Assembly (NCBI GenBank): GCA_003389215.1
Contig: QQVP01000088.1
Location: 1-64,000 of the forward strand
DNA length: 64,000 bases
Direction of reading: 5' to 3'
Source: Planctomycetota bacterium
Lineage (GTDB): Bacteria; Planctomycetota; Planctomycetia; Pirellulales; UBA7805
Under the pieces are notes generated by a model. The model ran no database searches. It was given only the letters and a program-made list of their open reading frames with translations, and was not told the origin of the DNA. A program made the translations under genes and the position numbers. Positions 9,431-19,680 of this stretch are shown here, piece after piece. How positions within the stretch are numbered: the stretch's first letter is position 1; each line of letters opens with the position of its first letter.

Positions 9431-10330
9431 TTACCGTCCGCCGCGTCGGCGCAACCAGCAAAGACCCACAAAGCCCACCGCGGCGAGCACGATTGTCGAC
9501 GGTTCGGGAACCGCGGTGAGAGGCACCGGCCGGGTGCCCAGGGCGTCGACGAGTTGGCTCAAATACATGCGGGCCGCCCCGCCGTCCTGCGAGTCGAATC
9601 CGCTGAACGAGAACTCGCGATCGAACAGGCGATCCTGATTCGGCAGATCAATCGCGCCGGTGGCCATCAGGGGTGGCAGGCCGTTGGGGGTCACCGCCAG
9701 GGCCTTGTCCAGATGGTCGAGCGAAACAGTGTGGCCAATCTCATGGGCCAACGTGCCGTTGATGGCGTGGGTGGTGAAGCTCAGGTTGCCCGAGGTCAGC
9801 GCATTCGGCGGCGTCAGGAAGCCGAGGCCATTGATGCTGTCGGTAAATACGCTGCCGACGACAATGCCGTTGGGAATGAAGATCGAGTGGTTGCCGGAGG
9901 AATCGCGAACGGCGTCCTGAAACGCCTGACCCAGCGTGTTCGCCGAGGGCTTCACGACGCCCGTACCGACCAACATGTAATAGAACTCGGTGTCGCCGTT
10001 GCTCGGCGCGGTGCCGACGTCCCCGATCACGAAATCGATATCGAGTTCGTGTCCGTCAGGAATAGGACTGAGCGGATTCTGGCCCACGGTGGGAATGTCG
10101 TGGTAGTCACGCTCGAGCTCGCTGAGGATCGAGTTGTAGAGCGTGGTGCGATTGGCCGTCGTGTCGGCAAACCCGAACGACGCAATGTCGAAGAAACCGA
10201 CCTCACCGCCGATAATGTCCGGCGTGACTGGCTCGCCGAAATCCTTGAAGTCGACCACGATCGTGAGAGCCTCGGCGCGCAAGGGGAACAGCAGAAGTCC
10301 CAGGAGAAGTAGCGTTATCCGGGCTCTCAT
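9431..10330 (-). CDS. PEP-CTERM-anchored metzincin-like metalloprotease
   Basis: Signal peptide MRARITLLLLGLLLFPLRAEA; HEIGHTVSLDH (HExxHxxxxxH); C-terminal VPEPSTIVLAAVGFVGLCWLRRRGGR. Confidence 0.85.
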   Translation of the reverse strand: MRARITLLLLGLLLFPLRAEALTIVVDFKDFGEPVTPDIIGGEVGFFDIASFGFADTTANRTTLYNSILSELERDYHDIPTVGQNPLSPIPDGHELDIDFVIGDVGTAPSNGDTEFYYMLVGTGVVKPSANTLGQAFQDAVRDSSGNHSIFIPNGIVVGSVFTDSINGLGFLTPPNALTSGNLSFTTHAINGTLAHEIGHTVSLDHLDKALAVTPNGLPPLMATGAIDLPNQDRLFDREFSFSGFDSQDGGAARMYLSQLVDALGTRPVPLTAVPEPSTIVLAAVGFVGLCWLRRRGGR

Positions 10331-10603
10331 CGTTGGCCATACTCCAGAGGGTGTGCGAGCCGCAGCCGGCCGCCATTGCAGAAGAAATGCAGCAACGGGC
10401 TGTGGTGATTCCCCGCCGGCCCTGAACAAAGCACATCTTCGCGGCTCGGGCGAGTCCCTTCATGATAGCTGAAATGGCGCCCTCGGCAACGATTTGTGCC
10501 TGAAATCGACCCACCAATGGCCAGCCCGACCCATTTGCTGGTCCTGGGCTGGAAGTCGAACCCCGCCCTCGGGCCATCCCAAGGAGCCGTGAGAACGTCG
10601 CAA

Positions 10604-13600
10604 CTACTGACCGCGCCGAGGTTTCCCTTCGCGATAGAGCTGCAGCTCGCGCTCCAAAGCCGCCCGGTCGATCGAACCGATCCGGTCCTCGGCCGGGCTT
10701 TCGAAGGTGGCCAGGGCCCGCAACTGAGTGGCCACGGCGTCGTCGAAGCGGCGACTCTCGGCGTAGGCGGCCGCGAGCAGGCGGAGTGCCTCGACATCGG
10801 CGGCGTCGGTCGCGTCGACGAGTCGTTCGGCCCAGCGCACCGCCTCGCGACCATTGCGCAACTCGGCTACCGAACCGGTCGCCAGCTGTCGAACGACGGC
10901 AAGCTGCAGTTCGAGCTGCTTCCGCCATTGCGGGCCTGGCGACGAGGAGCGATCACCGCGGAAGCGGAGCTTCTCGAAGGTCGCATCCGGCTCGTAACGG
11001 ACAGCCTGAAGCAGGTGCCGATTGGCAGCCGGCAGGTCGCCCCTCTCGACGAGCAGGCTTGCCAGGTTCAGATGTGCCCAACCGAGCGTGGGATCGAGCG
11101 CGACCGCGCGTCGCAGGTGCGTTTCCGCCAGCTGCGGCTGACGCTTGAGCAGGTAGAGCGCGCCAAGACGATGATGCGCGGCCGCGAATTCGTCGTGGTA
11201 GCGGAGTGCCTGTCGGTAACAATACTCAGCGTCGTCGACGCGATGGGGTATTTCAACAAGCAGAGCGCCGCGACGGTAGAAGACCGTTGCCTCATAGGCT
11301 TCGGCCGTGCTCTCGACGCGGGGATGCTCGATCGCCCGGCCCGACACCGGGGCCGAGGCGAGCCACCGCTGGTGCCGACTACGACTGCCGTGGGTCACAT
11401 CGGCCAGGAGTTGGTCGACGGGCAGCCGGCCCTGGTAGATGACGGTGAGTCGACCTTCACCGTCGAGCAGGAAGCTGCTGGGAATCGAGAGCGGTCGGTT
11501 CAGCGCCGTGAGCCAGCGATCGTAACCCTCGAGCGCCTTGAGCATGTCTTCGCCCAGGCGCTCGCTGGCAAAGGGAAACCGGAGCTTGGCCAGGACTTGA
11601 TCGGGGCTGGCCGAGCTGCCCGCTTCTGGAGACAGATGGTCGACCGAGAGGGCGACGACCTGGATGCCGGCGGCGCGGAGCTCCGCGGCCCGCTGGGTGA
11701 GTTCCACGAGCTCTGCGCGACACGGCTTGCACCAGGTCGCCCATAGGTTCAGCAAGAGAGGCTTTCCCGATCCGCCGTTTACCACGACGTCATTATGGCG
11801 GCTACGAATCTGCAGCTTGGGCAAGCGGAACAGGGTGACCAACGGGATGCGGGCCTCGGACGAGTCGGGCTGAACTTGCGGCGGCCCGACCGCGAGTGGC
11901 ACCGCGTGTCGTAGCGGTTCGACGGGGACCGCTTGGCCGCTTCCCTCGACAAGCCGGTAGCGACCATTGATCTCGAGGTTCTCGAACACCTCCTCTCGAG
12001 TGTCGCGACCGGCTCCGTCGTCCGCAGCGCGGCGCGGCCAGCGGACGACGACCCGCTCGATGCGACCTTGGGGAACTTTCTCCGGTTCGCCGAGCCCGAA
12101 GTTGAGCCACTTACTCGACTGCGAGATGAATCCCTCACCCGCCTTAAGCGTCTGGATGTGCGGCGTCGGCTCGCCCGGCAGATAGACCTCTACCCGGGCC
12201 CCGATGGCGTCGCGATTGGTCGACGTGCCGCTTCCCACCAACCGCAGGGCAAGAAAGGCGTTCGACGTTTCCGCATCGTTTCTGAGCAATCGCAAACGTG
12301 GCGCGTTCCGATTCGAGATCCAAAGATCGAGATCGCCGTCCTGGTCCCAATCGACGCGGGCCAGTCCACGTCCGTCATCGGGGAAGTCGATGCCCGCCAG
12401 GGCCGAGACGTTCGCAAAGCGAGCCTCACCCTCCGCGGTGGTTCGGATGTTCAGAAACAGACAGTTGCGTTCCCGTCCGCTGAAGGAACGGCCCGACCGC
12501 ATCATTTCCGAGAGCTGACGGTGCGATTGCCGCACGTTGTCACTCGCTTCCTCGTCGCTGGTGCTGGCAGATTGCGACACGACCTGTCGCCAGAAGAAGC
12601 TTCACAAGTCGCCGGTGTCTTCGGTGGTCATGTAGCCGTTCACCACGGCCAGGTCTTCCCAGCCGTCGTTGTCCAGATCGACAAAGGCATTGCCCCAGGC
12701 CCAACGTCCCATGGCCACGCCGGCCGCCTCGCTGGCGTTGGCGAAGGTGCCGTCGCCGCGATTTCGCAGCAGCGTGTTGCCCGAGGCGAAGTGTCGCAGT
12801 CGGTCGCGAACGACGGCCGAGGCGTCGGGCTTGAAGGCGCGCTGCGTGGTCACGCGACTGCCCGCGGAGGAGAACATGTTCGAGATGTAGGCGTCCATTT
12901 GCCCGTCGCGATCGTAGTCGCCCCAAGCGACGGCCATTCCCGCGGCACTGCTCTCCACGGCGGCCTCATCGCCGACGTCGACGAAGACGCGCTCACCGTC
13001 CGCGATTGCGTCGTTGCGGTAGAGATTGTCGCGACCATAGTCGTTGGCGACATAGAGGTCGACGTCGCCGTCGTTGTCGAAGTCTTCCCAAGCCGCGGCC
13101 AGGCTCCAGCGGCGATTGTTCGCGTCGAGTCCGACTTCACGAGTTACCTCGACAAAGGTGAGCGGTTCCGCGTCCGTCCCGACATTGCGAAACAGATGGT
13201 TCGGCGCGGCGTTGTTGGCGTCGTGCAACACAAACTGGGGCAGGGCGGCCCCCATCGAGGCACCCGTAGAAGTCTTCAGCAATTCGTTGGGCTGATAGAT
13301 GCAAACGTAGATGTCGAGCCGGCCGTCGGCGTCGTAGTCGGCCGCGGCGAGCGAAGTCGCGTCCTCGTTGATCGGCAGCACGTCGTGCAGTTCGAAACGA
13401 CGGCCCGCGTCGTTGGCCGCGATCACCAGGCCTGCGCGAATTGCCACCACGAGATCCTGGTCGCCGTCGTTATCGAGATCGACCAAGAGCGCGCTGCGGG
13501 CATCTTCAATCCAGTCGACCCCCCAGTCGGCCGCGACGTCGCGCAGGGTGCCGTCGTCCTGCTGCAGGAAGAGGCGGTTTGGCAATCCCGGATCCTGGCA

Positions 13601-14671
13601 AAGATAGAGATCGTCGCGACCGTCGCCGTTCACGTCGCCCACGGCCACGCCGGGCATGCTGAACAGGTTGAGCATGGTGCGGAAGGGAATTCGCTCGAGC
13701 CAGTGATTCGCCCCGTAGGCGAGTTGTCGGTCGTAACAAGGATCGGCGGCCAAGGCGGCCTGCGTGCAATCGACCAACAGGGGCGTCGAACGTGCGACGG
13801 TCGACTGTTCGAAGTCGTCGACATCGATAGACTGCAAGCGTGGCTGGTCGTCGTCGACGTCGAAACGCCAGGTCATGTGCCACGTGGCGTGCTGTTCGAG
13901 GTTGCCCGATGCCCGCGGGGCGAAGAGCGAGAAGAGCTGCTCGGTGTGGACCAGTCCGTCGGCACCGGCCGGGCGGATGCCGACGACCTTGAACTCATAA
14001 CGGGCGGGCGACTCCTCGTCCGTCGGCGCGTCAGTCAAGTAAGGAAAGTCCTTGTCGAGCGCGGTGGCTAGCCCCGCGGCTCCGCGATAGACCGCAAGCT
14101 CCGCCGAGGTGTTGGCGGCGCCGGAATCATGCGGTTGCTCGGCCGCCCGCTCCACCGTCAGCAGCGGCGTCCGATGCACCGTGACGCGAGGCGTGGGCAC
14201 CAGGCGAGTGCAGACGAAGTCCTCGTCGACCAGTTTGCCCAGGTACGAATCGCGCTTGGCGGGCACGACGATCGCCTTGCCCAGTCGCTTCAGCTGGCTC
14301 TTGATGTGCCGATGCTGGGCCTCGGTCGTCCAGCCATCGGCCTCCGGATCGTCGACCTGCTGCCAGTCAGCTTCGTCTCCCGTTTCCTCACCTGCGGCAA
14401 CCACTCGAGTGACCCTGCTGGAGCCGCCGGTCGCAGCGGGAGTCGTCGCCCCGATCGCCGCGGGACCCGCCGCATCCCGGTCGATCGGCGTGGACGTCGT
14501 GGGAGAGTCGCCACGGTCGCTTGCCGGGCGGGCTGCCAGCCAGACGCCGAGTAGCAGCGCGACACCCACGACCACGACGGCGATCCGACCCCCGCTCCAA
14601 TTCACCCGCGACGGCACTCGGTCGGCCGGCGGCGCGGTGCGATTGGCTCGGTTCTTCTTGCGACGTCCCAT
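10604..14671 (-). CDS. Candidate selenoprotein, paralogue of 4041-8153: TM + FG-GAP + ASPIC/UnbV + redoxin + TPR, Sec at TGA 12604-12602 (ORF track shows 12602..14671 and 10604..12580)
   Basis: In-frame ...VNGYMTTEDTGDL[TGA]SFFWRQVVSQSASTSDEEAS...; same domain order; WATWCKPCRAELVEL redoxin motif; C-terminal TPRs. Confidence 0.8.
12574..12601 (-). promoter_or_regulatory. Candidate bacterial SECIS (bSECIS) element
   Basis: Minus strand: TGA-AGCTTCTTCTG-GCGACA-GGTCG-TGTCGC; 6-bp perfect stem with GGU-initiated 5-nt loop 18 nt after TGA. Confidence 0.7.
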
Positions 14672-14909
14672 GATGTGCTCCGCGTTCCTGGCTCGATTCT
14701 ATCAACTCGCACGGCGGCCGGCATGACCGCCGACTGACCCGACCCGATCGGCCCGGTTATGATGGCGTTCTGTCGGTGCGAGCGAGCCGATTGCCGTTTC
14801 TTCCCCAGAGACACGCCGAGCGACGCTCCCGTTCCCATTTCCCTCCACGAGTGACGCAGGTGCATCCATTTCGCGCACGAAAGGCAAACGCAAGTCGGCC
14901 GCACCACCC

Positions 14910-16880
14910 GTGGCCTCGCCTGCGCCGCTCGAAGCCGAGCGGCGGCCGCTGGGCTGGTGGCATGCCGCGGGCCTCTTGGGCATCTGCCTGTTGGCTTTCT
15001 TGGTCTATGCCAATTCGCTCCACGTGCCTTTTCATTTCGACGACCAGCAAAGCATTCTCGACAATCGCTACGTGCACATCGACGCCTGGGACTGGCAACA
15101 GCTCCGCGACGTGCTGACGATCGGTCGCATCGACGGCGGTCACGCGCGACCGCTGGCGTACTTGTCGTTCGCGGTGAACTACTATTTCGCCGAGCGTAGC
15201 GAGTCGACGTCTCGGCCACATCCTTTCGGCTTTCACGTCGTGAACGTGGCGATTCATGCCATCTGTGGCATGTTGGTCTATCTGCTCACGCTGATCACCG
15301 TGCGGCTTTGGGGTCGCCAGCGAGGTGACGTGCCCGCCGCGGAGTTCTCGTACTACTTGATGGCCCTGTTCGCCGGCTGTTTGTTCGTCGCCCATCCCAT
15401 CCAGACTCAGGCGGTGACCTACATCGTGCAGCGGATGACGAGCATGGCCACGATGTTCTACCTGGGAAGCTTGCTCTACTACGTCGTGGGACGACTCTGC
15501 GAGCGATCTGCGCTACGCTGGATCTGCTGGGTGGCCGCGGTGGTTTGCGCGGTGGCCGCCCTGGCGACCAAGCAAATTGCCGTTACGTTGCCGGTCGTGA
15601 TCTTTCTCTACGAGTGGTTCTTCTTTCGCGATCTCGATTTCCGCTGGCTGCGGCGAGCTCTGCTCCGCTATATCGTGCCGGTCGCCGTATTGCTTACGAT
15701 CGTGGCGCTGCTCTACACGGGCGGCGATCCGCTGGCCCGGGTACGTCGCGGCTACGAGAAGCGCAACTTCACGATGGCCCAGCGACTTTACACCCAGCCG
15801 CGGGTGGTGATGTTCTACCTTTCGCTGGTGGCCTATCCCGAGCCGAGTCGCCTCAGTCTGTTGCACTACCCCGCGTATTCCGACTCCTTGCTCGATCCGC
15901 CGACGTCGCTGCTCTCGCTAATCGTTCTCGTCGGCTTCCTGCTACTGGCGATCGTGCTGGCTCGACAGCAGCGAATCGTGGCCTTCGGCATCCTCTGGTT
16001 CTTTTTGAACCTGGTCTTGGAGTCGAGCTTCATCGCCCTGGAGATGGTCTACGAGCACCGGCTCTACCTGCCCCTGTTCGGCGTAGTGTTGGCGCTGGCC
16101 TATCTGCTGTTTGCGCTGGTGCCGACGCGCTGGCAGGCGTGGGCGGTGGTCGCCGCGACGCTCATGGTCGCCTACTGCGCCAACGGAACCGTCCAGCGAA
16201 ACAACGGCTGGCACGATCCGCTCCGCTTCTGGAAGGATCAGGTCGAGCGTACGGAGAAACTCTCGCCTCGCGCCCGCGAGGACAATCGCGTGACCATTGC
16301 CCGGACCTACAACAATTACTTCCTCATGCTCACGCGGGCGAGCACGAAGGACGGGCGGCCGGAAACGCAAGCCGAGACGGAAGCCCGTCAGGCCGAGGCC
16401 CGTCGGGCGCTGGAACAGGCCCTCGAGTTCGATCCCGAGTACGCCGTCTCGCACTACAATCTGGCGGTGATCTATGAAGGCGAAGGGGAGCTTTCCCAGG
16501 CGATCGCCGAGTACGGCCGGGCGGTCGAGTTCGAGCCCAACTACGCCAGTGCCTATTACCGCCGTGGCCGCATTCACCAGCGACTGGGACAGCACGACAA
16601 GGCGATTGAGGACTTCACTCTGGCGCTCGAATGTCCCGGCGAGTTTCCCCAGGCCCACTACTATCGCGCCAAGGCCTACGTGGTGAGGGAAGAGTTCGAG
16701 CTGGCGGTCGAGGACTTTACGGCGCTGATCAACCTGGAAGAGGTCCCGGCGGACGTATATCGCGAGCGGGCCCACTGCTATCGACTGCTGGGCGAAACGG
16801 CCAAGGCCGACGCCGACGCGGCGACCGCGCGTCGTTTGCAGGCGAGTGGCCAGGGGCGAGTTCCGCAGCATGAAGAGTGA
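14910..16880 (+). CDS. Polytopic membrane protein with C-terminal TPR repeats (TMTC-like)
   Basis: Many hydrophobic helices, FHFDDQQSILDN near N-terminus, then TPRs (DPEYAVSHYNLAVIYEGEGELSQAIAEYGRAVEFEPNYASAYYRRG). GTG start tentative. Confidence 0.8.
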   Translation: MASPAPLEAERRPLGWWHAAGLLGICLLAFLVYANSLHVPFHFDDQQSILDNRYVHIDAWDWQQLRDVLTIGRIDGGHARPLAYLSFAVNYYFAERSESTSRPHPFGFHVVNVAIHAICGMLVYLLTLITVRLWGRQRGDVPAAEFSYYLMALFAGCLFVAHPIQTQAVTYIVQRMTSMATMFYLGSLLYYVVGRLCERSALRWICWVAAVVCAVAALATKQIAVTLPVVIFLYEWFFFRDLDFRWLRRALLRYIVPVAVLLTIVALLYTGGDPLARVRRGYEKRNFTMAQRLYTQPRVVMFYLSLVAYPEPSRLSLLHYPAYSDSLLDPPTSLLSLIVLVGFLLLAIVLARQQRIVAFGILWFFLNLVLESSFIALEMVYEHRLYLPLFGVVLALAYLLFALVPTRWQAWAVVAATLMVAYCANGTVQRNNGWHDPLRFWKDQVERTEKLSPRAREDNRVTIARTYNNYFLMLTRASTKDGRPETQAETEARQAEARRALEQALEFDPEYAVSHYNLAVIYEGEGELSQAIAEYGRAVEFEPNYASAYYRRGRIHQRLGQHDKAIEDFTLALECPGEFPQAHYYRAKAYVVREEFELAVEDFTALINLEEVPADVYRERAHCYRLLGETAKADADAATARRLQASGQGRVPQHEE

Positions 16881-16939
16881 CGCCCGCGGTGGCCCGCCAG
16901 CTGCGGGTGGCGTGCCGCGCCGTGATCGAGCTGATCACA

Positions 16940-18139
16940 TCAGTGTCGCTCGTCCGGTTCGAGAAACTCGGGCAACGCTTCGCGTAACCAGCGGGCGATG
17001 GCCTTGGCGGCAATCGCGTGTCCGCGGCTGTTGGGATGATTGTCGACTGCGTTGACCCACAGCGAACGCGCGTCCTGACCGCGAAACTCCGGCAGCAGGT
17101 CGAGCACGGGCAAGCCTGCGGCGGTCGCCATCTCGGCCACCCGCTCGTGGGCGGCGAGAAAGGGATAGTCGTCGTCCAACTGCCGCATGATCGGAAAGAT
17201 GACGATGGCCACGCGACAATCTTTCAAGCTGGCGAGTTCGGCGAGCTGTTGTTCGAGTAGGTCAAGCCCCACGTCGTTCTTGGCTGGGTCGAAACAGTCT
17301 CGATACCAGGCGAGGGTTTCCTGGCTGACGCGGTGGTCGGCGAGGCTCGCCGAGATGAGCTGACAGAGTCGCGAAGGGCCAAGTTGCCAGAGACCCGAGC
17401 GAAAGCGTTCCAGCGATTCCTCGCGGTCATGCATCCGCTGGAAGATGGCTTCGTTGCGCAGGGCCAGTTCCTTGGTCAACAGCAAGTCGTTGAGCACGAA
17501 CACGAAGATTGCCTTGCCGCAGTGATGCTCTTGGCGAAAGCGAGCCAGCTGCTTGGTTTCCTCGGAAAGGTCCCAGCCGACTCGCGAAATGCTGACGACT
17601 TCCGCTCCATTGCCCAGCTCGGCTTCAAGTGTCCGCGGAAGTGTCTTGGCCGCCGGCACTCCCTGGCCGTAGGCGAATGAATCGCCGACACAAGCGATGC
17701 GCGTCGTTCCCGGAGGCGGCCAGTAGCCGTCGAGCTCGCGCTCGCGGAGGCCGAGGCTGGAGTGCCGATACTCGACACACCAGGGTCGCTCGTCGATCCT
17801 TTCGAGCGGCCGAGGTGCCCCGTCGCCGCCGAGCAGTTCCCAGCGGTCTCCGTCGAGTTCCGGCAACGGCTCGAAATCGCCGTGGGGATTCTCTTCATAG
17901 AGCGAGTAGTAATCGCCTCGCTGCTGTCGCGTCTCGTCCAGCGGATTGAGTCGCCAGATGTTGCGCAACGAAACAGGCGCGTAGCCAGACAGGCGGAGGC
18001 CAACTTCGACGACGACCAGAACGACCAAAAAGCCCAGCAGCACGGCAGCCAGACGAAATAGCAAGCCACGTCGGCGGGCCGGCTTGGTCGAAGTCTGCGC
18101 GTTGTCGGTTCGCTGCGTGCTGGTTTGGCTGGGGGGCAT
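16940..18139 (-). CDS. SGNH/GDSL hydrolase family protein, membrane-anchored
   Basis: IACVGDSFAYGQGV block, C-terminal DNHPNSRGHAIAA; N-terminal TM. Confidence 0.8.
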   Translation of the reverse strand: MPPSQTSTQRTDNAQTSTKPARRRGLLFRLAAVLLGFLVVLVVVEVGLRLSGYAPVSLRNIWRLNPLDETRQQRGDYYSLYEENPHGDFEPLPELDGDRWELLGGDGAPRPLERIDERPWCVEYRHSSLGLRERELDGYWPPPGTTRIACVGDSFAYGQGVPAAKTLPRTLEAELGNGAEVVSISRVGWDLSEETKQLARFRQEHHCGKAIFVFVLNDLLLTKELALRNEAIFQRMHDREESLERFRSGLWQLGPSRLCQLISASLADHRVSQETLAWYRDCFDPAKNDVGLDLLEQQLAELASLKDCRVAIVIFPIMRQLDDDYPFLAAHERVAEMATAAGLPVLDLLPEFRGQDARSLWVNAVDNHPNSRGHAIAAKAIARWLREALPEFLEPDERH

Positions 18140-18399
18140 CCGGTCGTTTGTCTCCCGAGGCGTATCTATATACTGTCCGGCCGAGTTTCTCCCTTGAATT
18201 ATACGAAGCCCAACCGTGTCGACGCACCCGCGCGCATCGACGACATCGCGTCCGCGCTTGAAGTTCTTCGCCCACTTGGTAAGGTCGTCTGTGCCTCGCC
18301 GTCACGCTTCGATCTTGGCGTGACCCCGATGGCGCAGCGTTAACCGACGTTGCCGAAACCCGGACCTCCCGTGACGTGCGGCCCCGTGCGGCGATTGCC

Positions 18400-19362
18400 A
18401 TGCCTGATTTTCGCGTGTTGCTGACCGACTATGCCTGGGCCGATCTGGACGTCGAGCGAGACATCTTGGCCGAGGTGAACGCGGAGCTACTGCTTCCCGA
18501 GGCGAGCGACGAAGCCGCCCTGTTGGCGGCGGCGCCGGAAGCGGACGCGATCATGACCAACTGGGCCCAGGTGCCGGCCAGTGTCATCGAGGCGGCCGTC
18601 GGTTGTCGCATCATCGCCCGGCTGGGCGTGGGGCTCGATAACATCGACATCGAGTGCGCCACGGCGCGGGGAATTCCGGTTACGAACGTGCCCGACTACT
18701 GCGTGATCGAAGTCGCCGAGCATGCCATCGCGCTGTTGCTGTCGCTGGCCCGCAAGGTGGCCTGGTATCACGAGGCGACGCAGCGAGGCGTCTATGAGCT
18801 GACCGACGGTGCTCCGTTGCGGCGGATCGAAGGTCAGACGCTGGGCCTGGTGGGCTGCGGGCAGATTGGCGGTCGCGTGGCGCAGAAGGCACTCGGTCTC
18901 GGTCTCCGCGTGGTTGCCACGACGCGAAGCGAGCGCGAGCTTCCAACGGGCGTCGCGCGGCTGGAGCTCGATGCGCTGTTGGCCGAGAGCGACTACGTCT
19001 CGCTGCACTGTCCCCTCACGGCGGAGACGAAACACCTGATCGGTGCCGAGCAGTTGGCACGAATGAAGCGGTCGGCCTACTTGATCAACACGGCGCGGGG
19101 CGGCGTTGTCGACCATGCCACCTTGGCCGCGGCTCTGGCCGAGGATCAAATCGCCGGCGCGGCCCTCGACGTGCAGACGCCCGAGCCGCCCGAATTGACG
19201 GTCGCACCCTACAGCGACCCGCGGGTGATCGTCACGCCGCATGCCGCCTTCGTTTCCGAAGAGAGTTTACAGGACCTGAGGGTTCGCTCGGCCCGTCAGG
19301 TCGTCGACGGGCTATGCGGCCGGGTGCCGGAGAATGTCGTGAACGGCGTGGCGCCCACGTAG
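18400..19362 (+). CDS. D-isomer-specific 2-hydroxyacid dehydrogenase (C-terminal-binding-protein/phosphoglycerate dehydrogenase-like)
   Basis: GQTLGLVGCGQIGGRVAQKALGLGLRV, LINTARGGVVDHATL, TPHAAF. ATG at 18400 (MPDFRVLLTDYAW). Confidence 0.9.
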   Translation: MPDFRVLLTDYAWADLDVERDILAEVNAELLLPEASDEAALLAAAPEADAIMTNWAQVPASVIEAAVGCRIIARLGVGLDNIDIECATARGIPVTNVPDYCVIEVAEHAIALLLSLARKVAWYHEATQRGVYELTDGAPLRRIEGQTLGLVGCGQIGGRVAQKALGLGLRVVATTRSERELPTGVARLELDALLAESDYVSLHCPLTAETKHLIGAEQLARMKRSAYLINTARGGVVDHATLAAALAEDQIAGAALDVQTPEPPELTVAPYSDPRVIVTPHAAFVSEESLQDLRVRSARQVVDGLCGRVPENVVNGVAPT

Positions 19363-19680
19363 CGGCGTTCTTGCACGTTCTCGCGCTATCCCCCGCTGGT
19401 CGGCCTCTAGCTGGCCTATTGGCGGCGAATTCGTTTGCGGCACGTGTCCGCCCGGGCGTGTCGGCGCGCGGCTGGCACCGCACAATCGCTAGATTCCCGA
19501 GCATCGGAACATCTCGGGGTCGACCGCTTTGACCGAGCTCCGGAAGTGGCCTACATAACTCTAGATAAATGTTGCCAAAGTATAGGTTTAGGCGGGTTGT
19601 GGGGAGTCTCGAGTCGACTCCGCGCGGCCGGCCTGCGCGCCGTCGCTGGCGTGCCCGTCGCCTGTTTGGGCGACGCGCGT

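Noticed and set aside
11933-14071. 712-aa plus-strand ORF
   Set aside because: Antisense to the FG-GAP paralogue, whose Asp-rich repeats appear here as Val/Arg-rich shadow sequence.
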